This document shows positions 14,242-25,807 of a stretch of DNA of 64,000 nt, piece by piece. The notes under the pieces are model-generated. The model did not search any database, had not been told where the DNA came from, and worked only from the letters and a program-made list of their open reading frames with translations. The position numbers and the translations under genes are program-made. How positions within the stretch are numbered: the first letter of the stretch is position 1; each line of letters opens with the position of its first letter. The DNA is from Diphasiastrum complanatum. Lineage: Eukaryota > Streptophyta > Lycopodiopsida > Lycopodiales > Lycopodiaceae. The stretch lies in assembly GCA_029204225.1 (NCBI GenBank), contig CM055112.1:23736872-23800871 (forward strand), given 5' to 3'.

Positions 14242-14978
14242 GTAAAGTACTCATCTTTTGTCTATTTGACGCTGATAACTTTCACATACATTTTTGGCCT
14301 TTCAATGATCAGTTAAATTTCAGCCATCAAACGAGCTCCTTGCCACGTTCTAGCAACAGCAGTACCTGGCTGTTGATTCTGGGTGCTACTCGTGTGTTTT
14401 CATATGTTTTCATAGTTAAAATGTGCTCCTCAAGCTATCAGTTTGCACCTTGAAATGTTTTGAAAGCTTAAAGTGCTTTCCCCCCAAAAAGAAACGCATC
14501 TCACCTGAAGACACATACGAAAGTGCTTATAAAAACCAAAAATTATCTTCAGAAGTTAAAAGCCTGGAGATGGCAACAGGATAAGGCATTCATGGATTAG
14601 TTCTTTATAAGCTTTCTTCTTCCATTGAAAGATAGATTCTCCCCACCACATTATGGACTAAGCTAGATTTACCGCAAACCTTCATTCATGTACTTTCCAA
14701 GGTCAGCCTGTCCCACTTGTAGTTGGCACGTTGAGGTCTCTTTTTAAAATGTGAGGCACTTCCCATATCGTGCTTTTTATTTTATAGGCAACAAAGAACT
14801 GGTGTTCATTTCAGAATGCATTAGATAAATTGCACTTGATTGAATGATCATAGTCGTGCACATTTCTCTTTTGTGAATGTTGCTGTGGCTTTCATTCTTG
14901 GATTGTTAGACTACTCTAAATTTATGGATGAAATTCTTTATCTAATTAGTGTTTTTTGCCATTTGTGATATGAAAATG
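14242..14978 (+). other. 5' part of the TRAF gene's 7.1 kb intron
   Basis: Unremarkable intronic sequence before the first retroelement fragment. The intron spans 14242-21374 by my splice assignment, and most of the rest is transposable-element DNA. Confidence 0.6.
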
Positions 14979-15640
14979 TTACGAGAGTTTGCCACCTATG
15001 TATGGTAAGTCATTTTTGTCTTTTGGCATAAAATCCGGTAGTATGAGAGTTGCGTTAGTGCGAGACCAATCCGCACTAACCTTGATGCCAAAATAAAGGT
15101 AAACAATTTCATAGAGAGTAACAATGATGTGGAATCTCATATTATTGAGTGTAGCTCGTATTAACAAGATAACCACGTCGAAGGCAAAGCTAGTCTGATC
15201 CACCCAGTCAACACACATCCGGAAGCCTCCATCTTTCTTCACTTTCAGAAGAACAAGAGCACCCCATGGTGACTTACTTGGCTGAATATGACCCATCTTA
15301 AGATAATTTTCAATTTAATTAGTAATCTCTATCTCTTCTTTCTGAGAAAACCGGTATGGTTGTTTAGAGAAAGGGTGACTAACTCAATCATGTGGTCTAC
15401 CGACCTAGACGGTGGTATTCCATGAGGTAATTCAACTGGAAAAACATCTTTGAATTCAGACAATATCTTATTCGTCTCTATTTGCTCCTGATCTAAGTCC
15501 ACTGCATGCACTAGATTACTGTTGCATGTGGGTCCCATCCCGCACTGATGGATTGCATGGCCCCTGACTGTCATGCATGTGTCCACATGAGCATTACTGG
15601 ACGTCATACCAACTGCATGGTATGCATGCATGCTATTCCC
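14979..15640 (-). mobile_element. Ty3/gypsy fragment: protease-RT linker and N-terminal RT
   Basis: On the minus strand, 15530-15329 reads LSEFKDVFPVELPHGIPPSR followed by VDHMIEL, the conserved entry to gypsy RT. The span 15296-14979 continues with GHIQPSKSPWGALVLLKVKK and FRMCVD, the RT fingers. Frame breaks separate the two. The palm with the catalytic DD box is missing here; instead such a palm lies upstream (17278-17045) in a separate fragment, so the pol order is permuted. Confidence 0.75.
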
Positions 15641-17278
15641 AGATGTATCGTTGGGTCGGTGCTGTTACAGTCTCGTAACACTCCCTCCCTCCCTCTTAAG
15701 AGCTGTCTTGATCCTCTAAGACAATTTGGATATAACTGTCGAAGTATACTGCCTTTTTCCCAAGTGGCATCCTCAACTGGCTGATCCTTCCACTTGATTA
15801 AGAATTTTTGATATTGGATATGACGAGTCCGTGTCTCCCTAACACTGAGAATACTTTCTGATTCATGTGGAAGGTGTTGAGAATCCTCGAGGGGAACTAG
15901 AACACTGTCCCTGACTAGATTATTTGATCTAGTTAAAGCCCTTCGTAACCGACTAACATGAAAAACTGGATGGACTTTAGTACTGGTCGAGAGTTCTAGC
16001 TCTTAGGAAACTTCGCCTATTCTCCTAATAATGGTAAACGGACCACAATACCTAGGAGACAACTTAGCACACACTCATGTTTTGAGGGTTTTAGAGTCAT
16101 CTGAGACTCGAAGAAAGACTTTCTCACCAGGGAAGAACTGAACATCCCATCTGTGCAGATCTGCATATTGCGTAGCTCGATCTTGTTTAAACGCTACTGT
16201 TGTGGGTGAGCGTGGCCGAAAACCATACATCATCATGAATGTATCCCGTAGCTGAATGTTTGGCACTGTTATAAGCAAACTCTAATATCGGAAGATATTC
16301 GTCCCAATTAGTCTGCTTTTTGCTGACGTATGCACGAAGCATATCCTCTAGTGCCCGATTTACTCTTTCTGTTTGACAGTCCGTCTGTGGACGGTTTGTA
16401 GTACTCAACTCGTTTACCATTGGCATTCTGCTAAGAGCATCTGCCACTGTATTGAACTTTCCTCGTTTATGTGTAATAGACAAGTCAAATTCCTGCATTA
16501 GCTCAGCCCACCGAGCTTTCCGACCCCTAAGCTCAGGCTGATTGCACAAGCATCTAAGGCTTTCATGGTAAGTCAGGATCTCAAAGCTAGCACCATACAA
16601 ATAATGCCGCCAAGTCTTAAGAGCATGAATAATAGAAAAAGTTCCTTATCATAAGCACTATATCTCGTTTGTTTTGAACGCTACTGGTCGTCCCTTTTGG
16701 TTTAACACTGCACCTACTGCAAAGTCGCTAGCATACGTTTCGACCACAAAAGGCTGATTTGGGTCTACGACTTTCAATATTGGTGCTGTAACTAAGGCTG
16801 CTTTGAGAGCATCAGAACTCTCCTGTTGCTCTGGCCCCCAGACGAACTCCTTTCCCTTCCCCTTAGGAAGATTTGTCATGGGAACTGCTATCTGAGCATA
16901 ATCCTTGACAAATTGTATGTAGTATCCTAAAAGTCCAAGAAAGACCTGAAGGTCCGTAATGTTGTTTGGTCTAGGCCAACTGAATATGGCTTTGACCTTA
17001 TTTGGATCCATTTTGATCCCATCTTTGGAGATAATATGGCCCAATTATGCTATTTCTTCGGCAAAAAACTCACATTTAGGTGTCTTTGCGAATAGCTTAT
17101 GCTTTCTGAGTAAATGGAACACCTTTCTGAGGTGAGCCAAATGCTCTTTCTTAGTTTGACTGTAGACTATGATATCATCTAGAAAAACTACCACAAATTT
17201 TGCTAAATATGGCCGAAGAACACTGTTCATCAAGGTCATAAAAGTCGCCGGAGCATTGGTGAGTCCAAAGGGCATCAC
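15641..17278 (-). mobile_element. Ty3/gypsy chromovirus fragment: RT palm to chromodomain
   Basis: Read on the minus strand, the order is as follows. RT palm (MPFGLTNAPATF, then VVVFLDDIIVYS, 17278-17045) comes first. RT thumb and RNase H entry (GHIISKDGIKMDPNKVKAI, FLGLLGYY, LKAALVTAPIL) and RNase H end (FDLSITHKRGKFNTVADALS) follow. An integrase truncated internally (PQTDCQTERVNRALEDMLRA fused close to the RNase H end), the integrase C-terminus (WDVQFFPGEKVFLRVS) and a chromodomain-like end (KFLIKWKDQPVEDATWEKG near 15810-15760) complete it. The zinc-binding and DDE core parts of integrase are deleted. Several frame breaks: not functional. Confidence 0.85.
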
Positions 17279-17660
17279 CTTAAAGTCATGAGTACACGGC
17301 TTCGATCCGCAAACTTGATGTACTCATTTCTGTTTTGTTTCATACTGAATCAATATTATCCTTCTTATTGCGTTCAAGTTTGTCTTTGAATGTATGCTTT
17401 TCTGTAATTCTTCGTGACAAATTATTTGTCTGATAATTCAATGCTAAATGTTTCGCTACGTAATCACTGTAGTACTAATGATTTCAAAGTTAGTTACTAT
17501 AAGATTGAACGTGATTTCTATCAGGCGTAGTCATGCATAGAGAAAGAGAAAGATAGTTTATTCCGCTGCGCACGATAAGTTCTAATTCTTGTCTTTCGAA
17601 TTCTTTTTATTCGATTCTTTTCGACCTATCTTTTACACACCTCTTTCCAACAGGAAGCAA
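17279..17660. other. No gene; intronic sequence
   Basis: The RT reading stops at 17278 apart from a short trace (YIKFADRS on the minus strand). The rest is unassigned AT-rich DNA between the gypsy fragment and the triple repeat. Confidence 0.5.
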
Positions 17661-17675
17661 CACAATTGGCCCAAT

Positions 17676-18490
17676 AGACTACGTCGTGCACATGTGCACC
17701 TATGGGCTGCACGTGGGATCCCAGCCCACTGCCTAGCCACCCGCCCTTCCCTTTGACACCAAAAGTGCTGGTACTAGGGGACAAGAGAATGTTGTCTACT
17801 TTGAGCTTATATGGAGATGGTTCTTCAGGCTCCATTTGCTTATGGGACAATGCACTTTTCTGGTGCCTTCACGCAGACAGCTGCACTGCTCGTGGCTTGA
17901 GTCCTTCACACCCCACTTAAGCAAGCACATGGCGAAGGACCCTGGGGCACTTGGCTTTGATACCATGTTAGAGTTTGTCAACAGTGGGAAATAGCATGAT
18001 TTGGGTCCAAGTAGACAACATCGTGCACAATGCGCACCTACGCATGTGGGATCCCATCCCCATCGCCTATACACGCGCCAAAGGGCTGGTACCAGGGGAG
18101 AAGGGAATGTTGTCTACTATGAGCTTATATGGAGGCAATTCTTTAGACCTCAATTGCTTATGGGACAATACACTCTTCTAGTGCCTTCATGTCGACAGTC
18201 ACACAGTGTGTGGCTTGAATCCTCCAACACCCCCACGCAAACGAGCACAGGGCGAAGGACAATGCAGACAATGAGCACCCACGGGCCGCACGTGGTATCC
18301 CATCCCCACCCCCTAGCCACCCGCCCATCCCTTTAACCCCAAAAGCGCTGGTACCGAAGGACAAGGAAATGTTGTCTACTATGAGCTTATATGGAGGCGA
18401 TTCTCAGAGCCTCAATTGCTTATGGGACAATGCACTCTTTTGGTGCCTTCACGCAAACAGCCGCATTGTGCGTGGCTTGAATCCTCCAAT
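17676..18490. repeat. Three tandem copies of an LTR-like unit (about 235-270 bp)
   Basis: Units at 17676-17946, 18008-18258 and 18259-18490 share ordered landmarks. Each has GTGGGATCCCA (or GTGGTATCCCA) near its start, a GCTGGTAC box, ATGTTGTCTACT, GAGCTTATATGGAG and GCTTATGGGACAAT, and ends in a GTGGCTTGA phrase. They are about 80-85% alike by eye. A primer-binding-site match lies between units 1 and 2, so this is best read as repeated LTR/leader sequence of a minus-strand retroelement. Confidence 0.75.
17949..17965 (-). promoter_or_regulatory. Putative retroelement primer-binding site (initiator Met tRNA type)
   Basis: On the minus strand TGGTATCAAAGCCAAGT follows immediately after ...CTAACA. 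It differs by one base from the common plant primer site TGGTATCAGAGCC, and the preceding CA would be the LTR end. This implies a minus-strand LTR lying at 17966 and rightwards. Confidence 0.55.
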
Positions 18491-19131
18491 GCAAGTAGTA
18501 TCACTTGGATTTTGTAACCACCTAGCAAAAACTAAAAGCATTTCAGAAATGATCTTTTTGGATGGATATACGGGGACAAGAGCACTTTAGGCATGACTGG
18601 ATGAGACATTCAAATTATTGTAGAATAACAAAGCCATTACATAATTTCCTACAAAAGGGCACTCTTTAGCTGAAAGGAAAGATTTCTTAGATATTGATCA
18701 AGTCTATCACAATTTGCACCTTTAGATGGGGTAAGCCTTTCCATATTCATGTTGACTCTTCACAGGTGGGTTGTGTATTAACCCAACCTAGCAATATAAA
18801 CCGCTAAAGTGATATTCGACAATAGAAAAGGAGGCACTCTCCATGATCTATGTACTAGAGAAAGAGAGCTTAATTTGAAGAGCTTTCAGATCTATGACAG
18901 GAGGTGTTTCTGACTATTCTAAATATGCTCAGCTTTTGAATATCACCTGCCTTCTAATGAGGCTCATGTCTCTGTTTAGAGGCTTCTGGGTAACTACTTG
19001 GGGATATTATAAGAGGCACTCTAGGGATGATTTTATAAGTTGTGGGATTGTTCGAGTACCCAACTGGTAGCTCATAAACCTGAAGTCTTAAGTGTCCAAA
19101 CAGCTGTTGATGATCTGTCTCTAGCCTCTAT
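18491..19131. other. No gene; intronic sequence
   Basis: No coding signal or repeat structure recognised between the LTR-like array and the terminal-inverted-repeat element. Confidence 0.5.
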
Positions 19132-19423
19132 ATTGCAACCAAGGTTGCAGGCCGCGTTCCGGAACTCGTTCTGGATCGCGTTCCGGAAATTTCCATCAGG
19201 GTTTTCCGGAACGTTTTTTTTTTTTTTTTTTGAAATTTTTTTAATACCAATATGGGTATCAAATGGAAGGTTTTTTCAAGGGCAGTTTATTTATCAAGTT
19301 TGCCATCAATTTTAGGACCAGTGTCGTCCGCTAACTTATTTTTCACTATTATATCATTTTCTACAGTTACCAGTATTGTGTGAAATGAAATCATGTGCAT
19401 AGCAAAGCATTGAAAGCATATTG

Positions 19424-19425
<2 letters not shown>

Positions 19426-19478
<53 letters not shown>
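19426..19478. repeat. (CT)n microsatellite, 53 bp
   Basis: A pure CT array inside the TIR element. It encodes the apparent Arg-Glu repeat read on the minus strand. Confidence 0.98.
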
Positions 19479-19481
<3 letters not shown>

Positions 19482-19708
19482 GTAGACCATGTTGGAAAAA
19501 AACCATACCGAATTACCTACTAAAATAGACCATGCTGGAAAAAAATCATATCGAAACACAAACCGATAGGACACAATGTAAAAACGTGAAAATATATAAT
19601 GTCGTGCTCAAGGCCAAAAAAAAAATATAGTGACGTCCGATAAATAATGTCTCATAACACTAACAACTAACAATCGTCCTCTAACTCAAAGTCTAAGTCT
19701 TCAGTGTC

Positions 19709-20170
19709 CTAGGAACTGCCAAACAAGGAATCTGTAGATGACGCTGAGGGTATCATGTGTCGTGGTGAGCCTCTGCCTCTACCTCTGCCTCTGCGTCCGC
19801 CTCTGCCTCTTCCCTGTCCCCTACCTCTCCCTCTCCCTCTCTCTCTCCCTCCTGCCCCCTCCTGGCTGGCTCCAACTGCTCCTCCTCTGCTACTCCCTCC
19901 AGGTCGCCCTCTCAACTGTGATCTCGTACTCTGGGAAGGCCCTATAAACTCAGAGCCGACCTGGCCCTCAATTGCCTGTGAAACTCCAGTCCTCTCTACA
20001 AACAAGGCCCCCAGACCAACCCCCCCCCCCCCCCCCCCCCCGGAACGTCTAGGTGCAGGAACGGCTGGCTCCTCCTGTGTCTCGGCATCGGGGTCTATGA
20101 ATAGGTGTTGCATGTCTCCCCCCCCCTCATGCTCACCCTCATCCTCTGCCTCTGTATCACCCTCATCCAT
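19709..20170 (-). CDS. Arg/Gly-rich low-complexity ORF within the TIR element
   Basis: A 153-codon minus-strand ORF opens with an acidic stretch (DEGDTEAEDEGEHEGGGD), then has a run of Gly coded by the poly-C tract at 20021-20041. It continues into a long (RG)n-type tail (GRGRGRGQGRGRGGRRG) and ends DSLFGSS. RG-rich tails occur in RNA- or DNA-binding proteins, and a captured host-gene 3' end is possible. The composition is so repetitive that coding status is uncertain. It may be only the C-terminal exon of a larger lost ORF. Confidence 0.35.
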   Translation of the reverse strand: MDEGDTEAEDEGEHEGGGDMQHLFIDPDAETQEEPAVPAPRRSGGGGGGGVGLGALFVERTGVSQAIEGQVGSEFIGPSQSTRSQLRGRPGGSSRGGAVGASQEGAGGRERGRGRGRGQGRGRGGRRGRGRGRGSPRHMIPSASSTDSLFGSS

Positions 20171-20320
20171 CCATTCTATGAGCTACCAAGGTTTGAAGTC
20201 AAAACTTACCTAAAATCGTTTTGGAGACAAACGCTGCCACCTCGTTACTTCCACCGTCCTGATCACGCACAGATCGATGCCCCATGCTGCCCACAATCCA
20301 CGATCACCTCCTCATCCTTG

Positions 20321-20351
<31 letters not shown>

Positions 20352-20366
20352 TCTCAGAATGCAAAA

Positions 20367-20413
20367 TTTTTTATGTGGGCCGCGGGCTGCCTGCTCGCGG
20401 CCCACATAAAAAA
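20367..20413. repeat. Perfect 18-bp inverted repeat (hairpin)
   Basis: Arms at 20367-20384 and 20396-20413 (TTTTTTATGTGGGCCGCG and its complement) with an 11-nt loop. It lies in the right subterminal part of the TIR element. Confidence 0.9.
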
Positions 20414-20428
20414 ATTTCAAAATTTTTT

Positions 20429-20464
20429 CGCGTTCCGGGACCACGTTTCTGGTCCCGGAACGCG
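20429..20464. repeat. Perfect 15-bp inverted repeat (hairpin)
   Basis: Arms CGCGTTCCGGGACCA at 20429-20443 and its complement at 20450-20464 with a 6-nt loop. A third, weaker inverted pair around GATCCGGATC / GGATCGCGATCC follows to 20500. Together they form a row of subterminal stem-loops. Confidence 0.9.
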
Positions 20465-20520
20465 CGATCCGGATCAAAATCCTTCCGGATCGCGATCCGC
20501 TGCAACACAGATTGCAACCA

Positions 20521-21374
20521 TACCCCTTGAAATAGCTTTTTGCCTACTGTTTTCCTGCTTAAAAAATGCTACTATACCAATTTTAGAGAGAAATAGAATG
20601 CATAGGGTCTTGCACTTCATCCGGTAGTATGGGTTGTCCTATCAAGAAATTTATGCAGCTAATGAGCTTAATATGATAGAGAAAATTTTTGAGTTTTCTG
20701 TCTCTAGAAGGCCTGCAGAAATTCATAATTCACTCTTTCCTTCAAAACAGTAGCAACTATAAGAGCTCTCTCTATGAGTTAAAAAGTATCCCTGAAAAAT
20801 ATTGGTGTTGACTTTTTCCCACTTGAAATTCTTCTGTACCAAGTTGAGAGAGAGTGAGAGAGCTTGCTATTGATCAATTATTATAAGATCAAGTAGTTTA
20901 AACATAGCCAGCTTACTTGTACTCAAGTCTACCCAACGCTGGAGTATGTTGATTCAACACCTTTGAATTTCTATTTTCCAGCTCCCCTCGTTGTTTTATT
21001 GCTGGGTGAACTTGAAATATGTTTTAAAAGGGCTTAAGTCATCTAGAGCAGCCAATGTAAAAGGACCTACTGCTACTGATTGATAACTAGTAAGCAATGA
21101 TGATGAAAATTGATATTAATTTATTTCTGTGTAGGTGAAATAGCACTAGTATGCATCAGAAGACTGCAGTAGTCTGTCATCCCTTATGCATATTATTCTG
21201 TCTATAAATTTATACTTACCCATCTTCAAAGATTTTCATTGTTATTCTATTTATGTATTATGAGCCCCTTGTTTGTCTTTTTTATAATGATGCTTGGTCA
21301 ACCTGGCATACATAATGCTTTTGCCTACTGTGAGTGATGCTTCCGACAGAGACTTAGTCAATTATAATCTGCAG
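20521..21374 (+). other. 3' part of the TRAF gene intron
   Basis: AT-rich intron sequence without recognised genes. It ends in AATCTGCAG at 21374, the acceptor that restores phase 0 with exon 1. Confidence 0.55.
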
Positions 21375-21563
21375 GCATTTTCACTTGCTCAAAGATCAGA
21401 GGCAGTCGACATCGGTTCGGTTCAGCTGACTGTCAAAGAGCAGGAAGCGAAAATGAAGAAGCTTGAACAGGAGATTGCTAAGCTGCGGCGTGATCTTAAA
21501 GCAGCCAATGTCTCTGGAGAAGTAACTCAATTGCGTGAAGAAGTCCGTAGCTTGAAAAAGTAA
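21375..21563 (+). CDS. TRAF-type zinc-finger family protein, exon 2 (coiled-coil C-terminus)
   Basis: Begins after a CTGCAG acceptor in phase 0, exactly matching the exon 1 donor. It encodes 62 residues and a TAA stop. The sequence AFSLAQRSEAVDIGSVQLTV followed by KEQEAKMKKLEQEIAKLRRD is a heptad-patterned coiled coil, as expected at the C-terminus of this plant family. The joined protein is 372 residues. An earlier AG at 21348-21349 would put the exon out of frame, which decided the boundary. An extra small exon hidden in the intron cannot be excluded. Confidence 0.8.
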   Translation, partial: AFSLAQRSEAVDIGSVQLTVKEQEAKMKKLEQEIAKLRRDLKAANVSGEVTQLREEVRSLKK

Positions 21564-24500
21564 ATCATAACACTCGTTGAAATTCCTTAACTATCAAACA
21601 CGAACTTGAATGCATTTACATACTTATTGTACATACTGCATGTGTCAAGGAACATCTTTGGCATAGATACTTTGATCTAGAACTTTCAGATTGACTGTGA
21701 TTTTAAATGCTTATGCAAAAGCTTCATTTGTAAGGAATTGTTGGGAACTCTACCGGTAACCAGACTACTTGAGATTTTTTATTTGTAAAAGAATCACAAT
21801 TCACCTATGCACACTGATTATTCCATAGATTACTTTTGTTTGTGGAAAACTTAATGTTTTTATTGATATTGCAGTATTACCAGCTTCTTAACTAGTTTTC
21901 TTGTAGAGTGCTTTGCATATCTGATGTGGTCAAGGACAAACTTTATGCTTCAATACATGAAAACATCTACAAAATTCGTCTGACTATAATTTGCTGTTCT
22001 ATTGGTCTATCGATGCATGCTGGGATTTCATATGTTGTTGCAATGTGCGACACATGTTTATGTTGTTGCTAGAACACCACCCTTTGTTCAAGTGATGAAA
22101 CTCTATTAAGTTGACTAGGGTGGTTTTACATAGGAGCCCGATAAGTGGTAGAAGGCCAAAATTCTCTCCTCCTATTGGTTGGGGCCACTTGAAGTGGTCT
22201 TCCCACCTCAGATAAGGTAAGACCTAACATGCTGCATCCTATGTGGCAAGAAATGATGCCAGAATGAGGTAAGTCCACTTCCCAGGGGAGGTCCTGTGGT
22301 ATTTCACTTACATCTCAATAAGTGGTGAGAGACCGTAGTTCCATATGCTCAATAAGATTGATTACTACATTATCCAAAATAAGATCGAGTCCACCTGCAT
22401 TTATGTCTATCATATCTTGGGGAAGTCCATTCTTAAAATCTCATGCGTGTGACACTAGGCTTATAAGTTATCAGAAATTTTCGTCCAAGTTGCAGCCAAC
22501 TAGCTATTGCTATTTCTAGATTTTATGGTGTATTCTGCCCAATAGGTGAGCAAGATAAATAAATGAATTATCAGATTTTCTTATTATTCTATGATTTCCT
22601 TATTATGCCGAAAAAGTGTGAGATACTTAATATGCTAGTTTGTGTAATAATATATGAAGCTAATAATGTGAATGTATATTCGTGGATGACTTTCAGTAAA
22701 TCTTGGGCATTGATGACATGAGTACAGAGTTCTCTTGTTGTAACATTTAGTCTATGCAATGCACGATAGAGCTCTTGATCTAGAACTTTGTGGATGGACT
22801 CTGCTAAGTTGATTGAAGATTGCAAGTCTCCTTTGTGATGCCGGTTACTATCCTAGACTTGACATGGATATTCTATGAGCTATACCATTAACAAGATTTA
22901 ACCAAACTAGCAAGACAATGATAGAGGTCTGTTGCTTGTGGAGAAGAATATTTGCCCGAGTAACACCCACGAATAAGTGGATTGTTAATTGACAATTCTA
23001 GCTGTTGCAAACTTTAATGCACACATGGACATATAGGATAAGAGTAACATATGTTTAATGGTCAAGGTGGTCCATTTAAATTTGTATAGAACCATGTTGA
23101 AGCCTATAAATATTAATTTATTGCATTTTTGTAATACTACGAGCAATACATTTAAAAGTTCATGCAAAAACAAAATCTCATGAGAGGCATCATGATGGTA
23201 GCTAGAGGCTAAGTGAATTGTTTACAAATCTCCCAAGTCAACAATATTTTCTAGCATAATCTATCTCTTATTTTGTTTGAGGACATTATTGGATAATGAT
23301 ACGAATTAGAAAGGGGAATTGTTAAAAATTGAGTGCATCTGCATGGACGAAGCATATGCATATATGCACTAGTTGTACAAAGTTGAATAAAGCATCAAGA
23401 AGGAATGAACTATGAGGCAAACTATTTTTTTGAGTTTGTCAACACTAGAATTGAAATGAACATAGTTATAATACATACAATTTTGAAATTTTGTTGTTGA
23501 CAATGAGGACACAATGAGGATGAAAAACTACTAGCAAGACCTATGAGGAGGTTGATTGATGAAGTGCAAAGGAGGCAACTTAATATGATTGCAACATTTA
23601 ATGACTAACATAATCAAACTTGTTTTATAATCTCCTTAGCTATCGTCATGCTTTATCATTGACAACAAAATGATTAAGGTAATGTCTAATTGCAACAAGG
23701 TTTATCAAATCGAGTCTTAGAAGATCTCTTAAAATAACATCATCCTAAGCATAAGACTCATCAACAAGAGAGCACTCCATCAAAAACTCAAAACATATTT
23801 CAAAACTGCAACCAAGAGCAAGACTACTTGAAAGAAAGAAAAAAATGAGACCTTGTATCAATTTGTGTATGTGTGCCATGTATCAAGTTTACTTTATCAA
23901 ATGTACTTTTTGCAAGTAGTTGTCTTATAATTGTAGAAGACAATCACAAACAAAAGGGGAAAAAAATAAAGAACACAAGGATAGAGGGGTAGAGGAAATG
24001 AAGTTTAAAAAATGATCTCCTACATGCATAAAGGATGTTTTCCATCCCACTTAAATGAAAATGGGGCATTTATAGCTTTATAATTGTTGACTTATTGATT
24101 GAACATGGGACTATGTCTTAGAATTTCTAGTGTTGGCCTCTATGGAAAGGATCTCTATGTAATCAAAATTTACACTTTGTAAGAATGTCTTTGTATGAGT
24201 AGATACATGATCAAGAATAATAGATTGGTATGCTTGATGCACATTGTTGCCTTCAATGGCTATTTTGTTGAGATTGTATTGCTATATAAACTCATTGTAC
24301 ATTCTATTCTTGATTTTTTTTTATCATAATGCTCTCAAAAACATGTTTAATAAATATTTTGTAAGAATTAAACCAACAGTTCTATCTGAGACCAAGAATC
24401 TTGGGTCTATGTGCATTTGCACTTGCTCTTAATACTTTGGCATCACTCACAAATAAATTTTAAAATATAAGTTCTCCTTAAAGTACTAGCGGTATTCAGC

Positions 24501-24990
24501 TTGCTATTAAAGTTGGAAATTAGAGAAATCTACCAATCATGCTCATTTGCTAGTTAATACTCTACATGCCCTAGGAGAATTTTTGGAAGTTAAGACTTAG
24601 GGTTGAAATCACCTAGGCTTAAATGACTAACCATCCAAAGAGTCCTATTTGTTGGTAACTATACAAGCTTATGTATCAACTAATGGTTTGGGTTCAAAAA
24701 ACTTAGGCCCTAATGTGAAGTATTCCCTTAGGGTCTAGAATAAGCCCATTAAGTATAATGGTTGTAAAAAATATTTTAAATCTTCGTAAGATCTCTATTT
24801 AATCATAAGATTTTGAGAAAAGGGGAGCTACATAGATAAAAAAAAAAAAAGTAGAAGTTTGGAAAAACTTTGATGTACTGATAGGTGTTATTAGAAAAGA
24901 TAATTTATCAGCTACAGATATCAATAACTTACAAAACCATTGCATTGCATTTGTCAAATTCGTAAGAGACTGTTGGGCCAAGGATTACAT
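21564..24990. other. No recognised gene
   Basis: The first few hundred bases are presumably the TRAF gene's 3' untranslated region. The remainder has only short ORFs, no domain and no clear repeat boundaries. Confidence 0.55.
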
Positions 24991-24994
24991 TACA

Positions 24995-25796
24995 CATTAC
25001 ATGGCCAAGATTGAATTGCCATGAATTCTTCTTTAGATGGCATGCTTCGTCCATGATCAACAAAATCTGACAAAGCTTTCGTCAGGCATTGTTCACCCGT
25101 CAAAAGTCCATCCTCATCATCGTAATCAATTCCAGGCACCAAGTCTTTGGTTTCAAAATCTACAATAACTTACACAAATCCGCTGTATTAATATATACTT
25201 ACATAATACACACGCAAAATGAAAAACATTCAAACATTGATTCATCAGCAATAATATTTGAGTCAATGAAACAATCTCGAATCACGTCAGTATCAACATC
25301 AAGAAAATCATTATCCTTATCAGGGGTGTCGATAAGGAAGTGACTAATATCTTTTAAGGATGATGGAACTAAGGATGAGACGATCTGAGGATCCGAATCT
25401 ACAAATTCTTCATCATCCGAGATATGAACTAAAAGGAAGAATATGAACCCAGTCTAGTATTCAACAAAACGATATTTTCTCTTACATAAAACACACATAA
25501 TAGTGCTTCTAAATTGTTCAAACAATTTAGTATACATCCTCTCCAGTCTCTACTTGAACTGCGGGAATAAATGGACAAGATCAGTAAAATGCATGAAGAA
25601 GAGAGGACCTATGGAGATAACAAGTCTACTGACTATATCCCTGAATCTAACATAGTGGTCATAAAAAACTTCAACCTTGGGTTGCACAGTTTTAAAACCA
25701 TCTAGAAAAAGGCGAAATAGGGAATGAAAGTAGTCTAAGTTCTCAGAAATTCCAAACTCATAAATGCATTGAGGGTCAAATTTGAGGTAATCAAGA
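24995..25796 (-). pseudogene. Diverged second copy of transposon gene B
   Basis: Read on the minus strand, this parallels the gene at 32252-33246 over its length. The segment YEFGISENLDYFHSLFRLFL matches NEFGITDRLDYFKSLFSHFL. RLERMYTKLFEQFRS matches KLDRMFTKLYNDFKS, HISDDEEF matches NISDDSKV, and (after a short intron ending TTATTGTAG near 25168) DLVPGIDYDDEDGLLTGEQC matches DLLPGVDDVHNDKFYLGKDC. The end SMPSKEEFMAIQSW matches DLPSEDEFLRIQSQ. There is an in-frame stop (FK*RLERM) and a frame change before the ISDD motif. Function unknown; conservation between two diverged copies argues that this was a real protein. Confidence 0.7.
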
Positions 25797-25807
25797 CAAA
25801 CTGAAAC

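Larger units (their letters stand above)
19142..20510. mobile_element. Mutator-like (TIR) DNA transposon inside the TRAF intron
   Basis: A 1.37 kb segment is bounded by inverted, GC-rich ends. The left end starts AGGTTGCAGGCCGCGTTCC; the right end, reverse-complemented, starts CTGTGTTGCAGCGGATCGCG. It is flanked by a 10-bp direct repeat ATTGCAACCA at 19132-19141 and 20511-20520. A 9-11 bp target duplication suits Mutator-like elements better than hAT (8 bp). The subterminal regions are packed with CGCGTTCCGG-type motifs and hairpins. No transposase is recognised; the internal Arg/Gly-rich ORF is listed separately. Confidence 0.65.
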
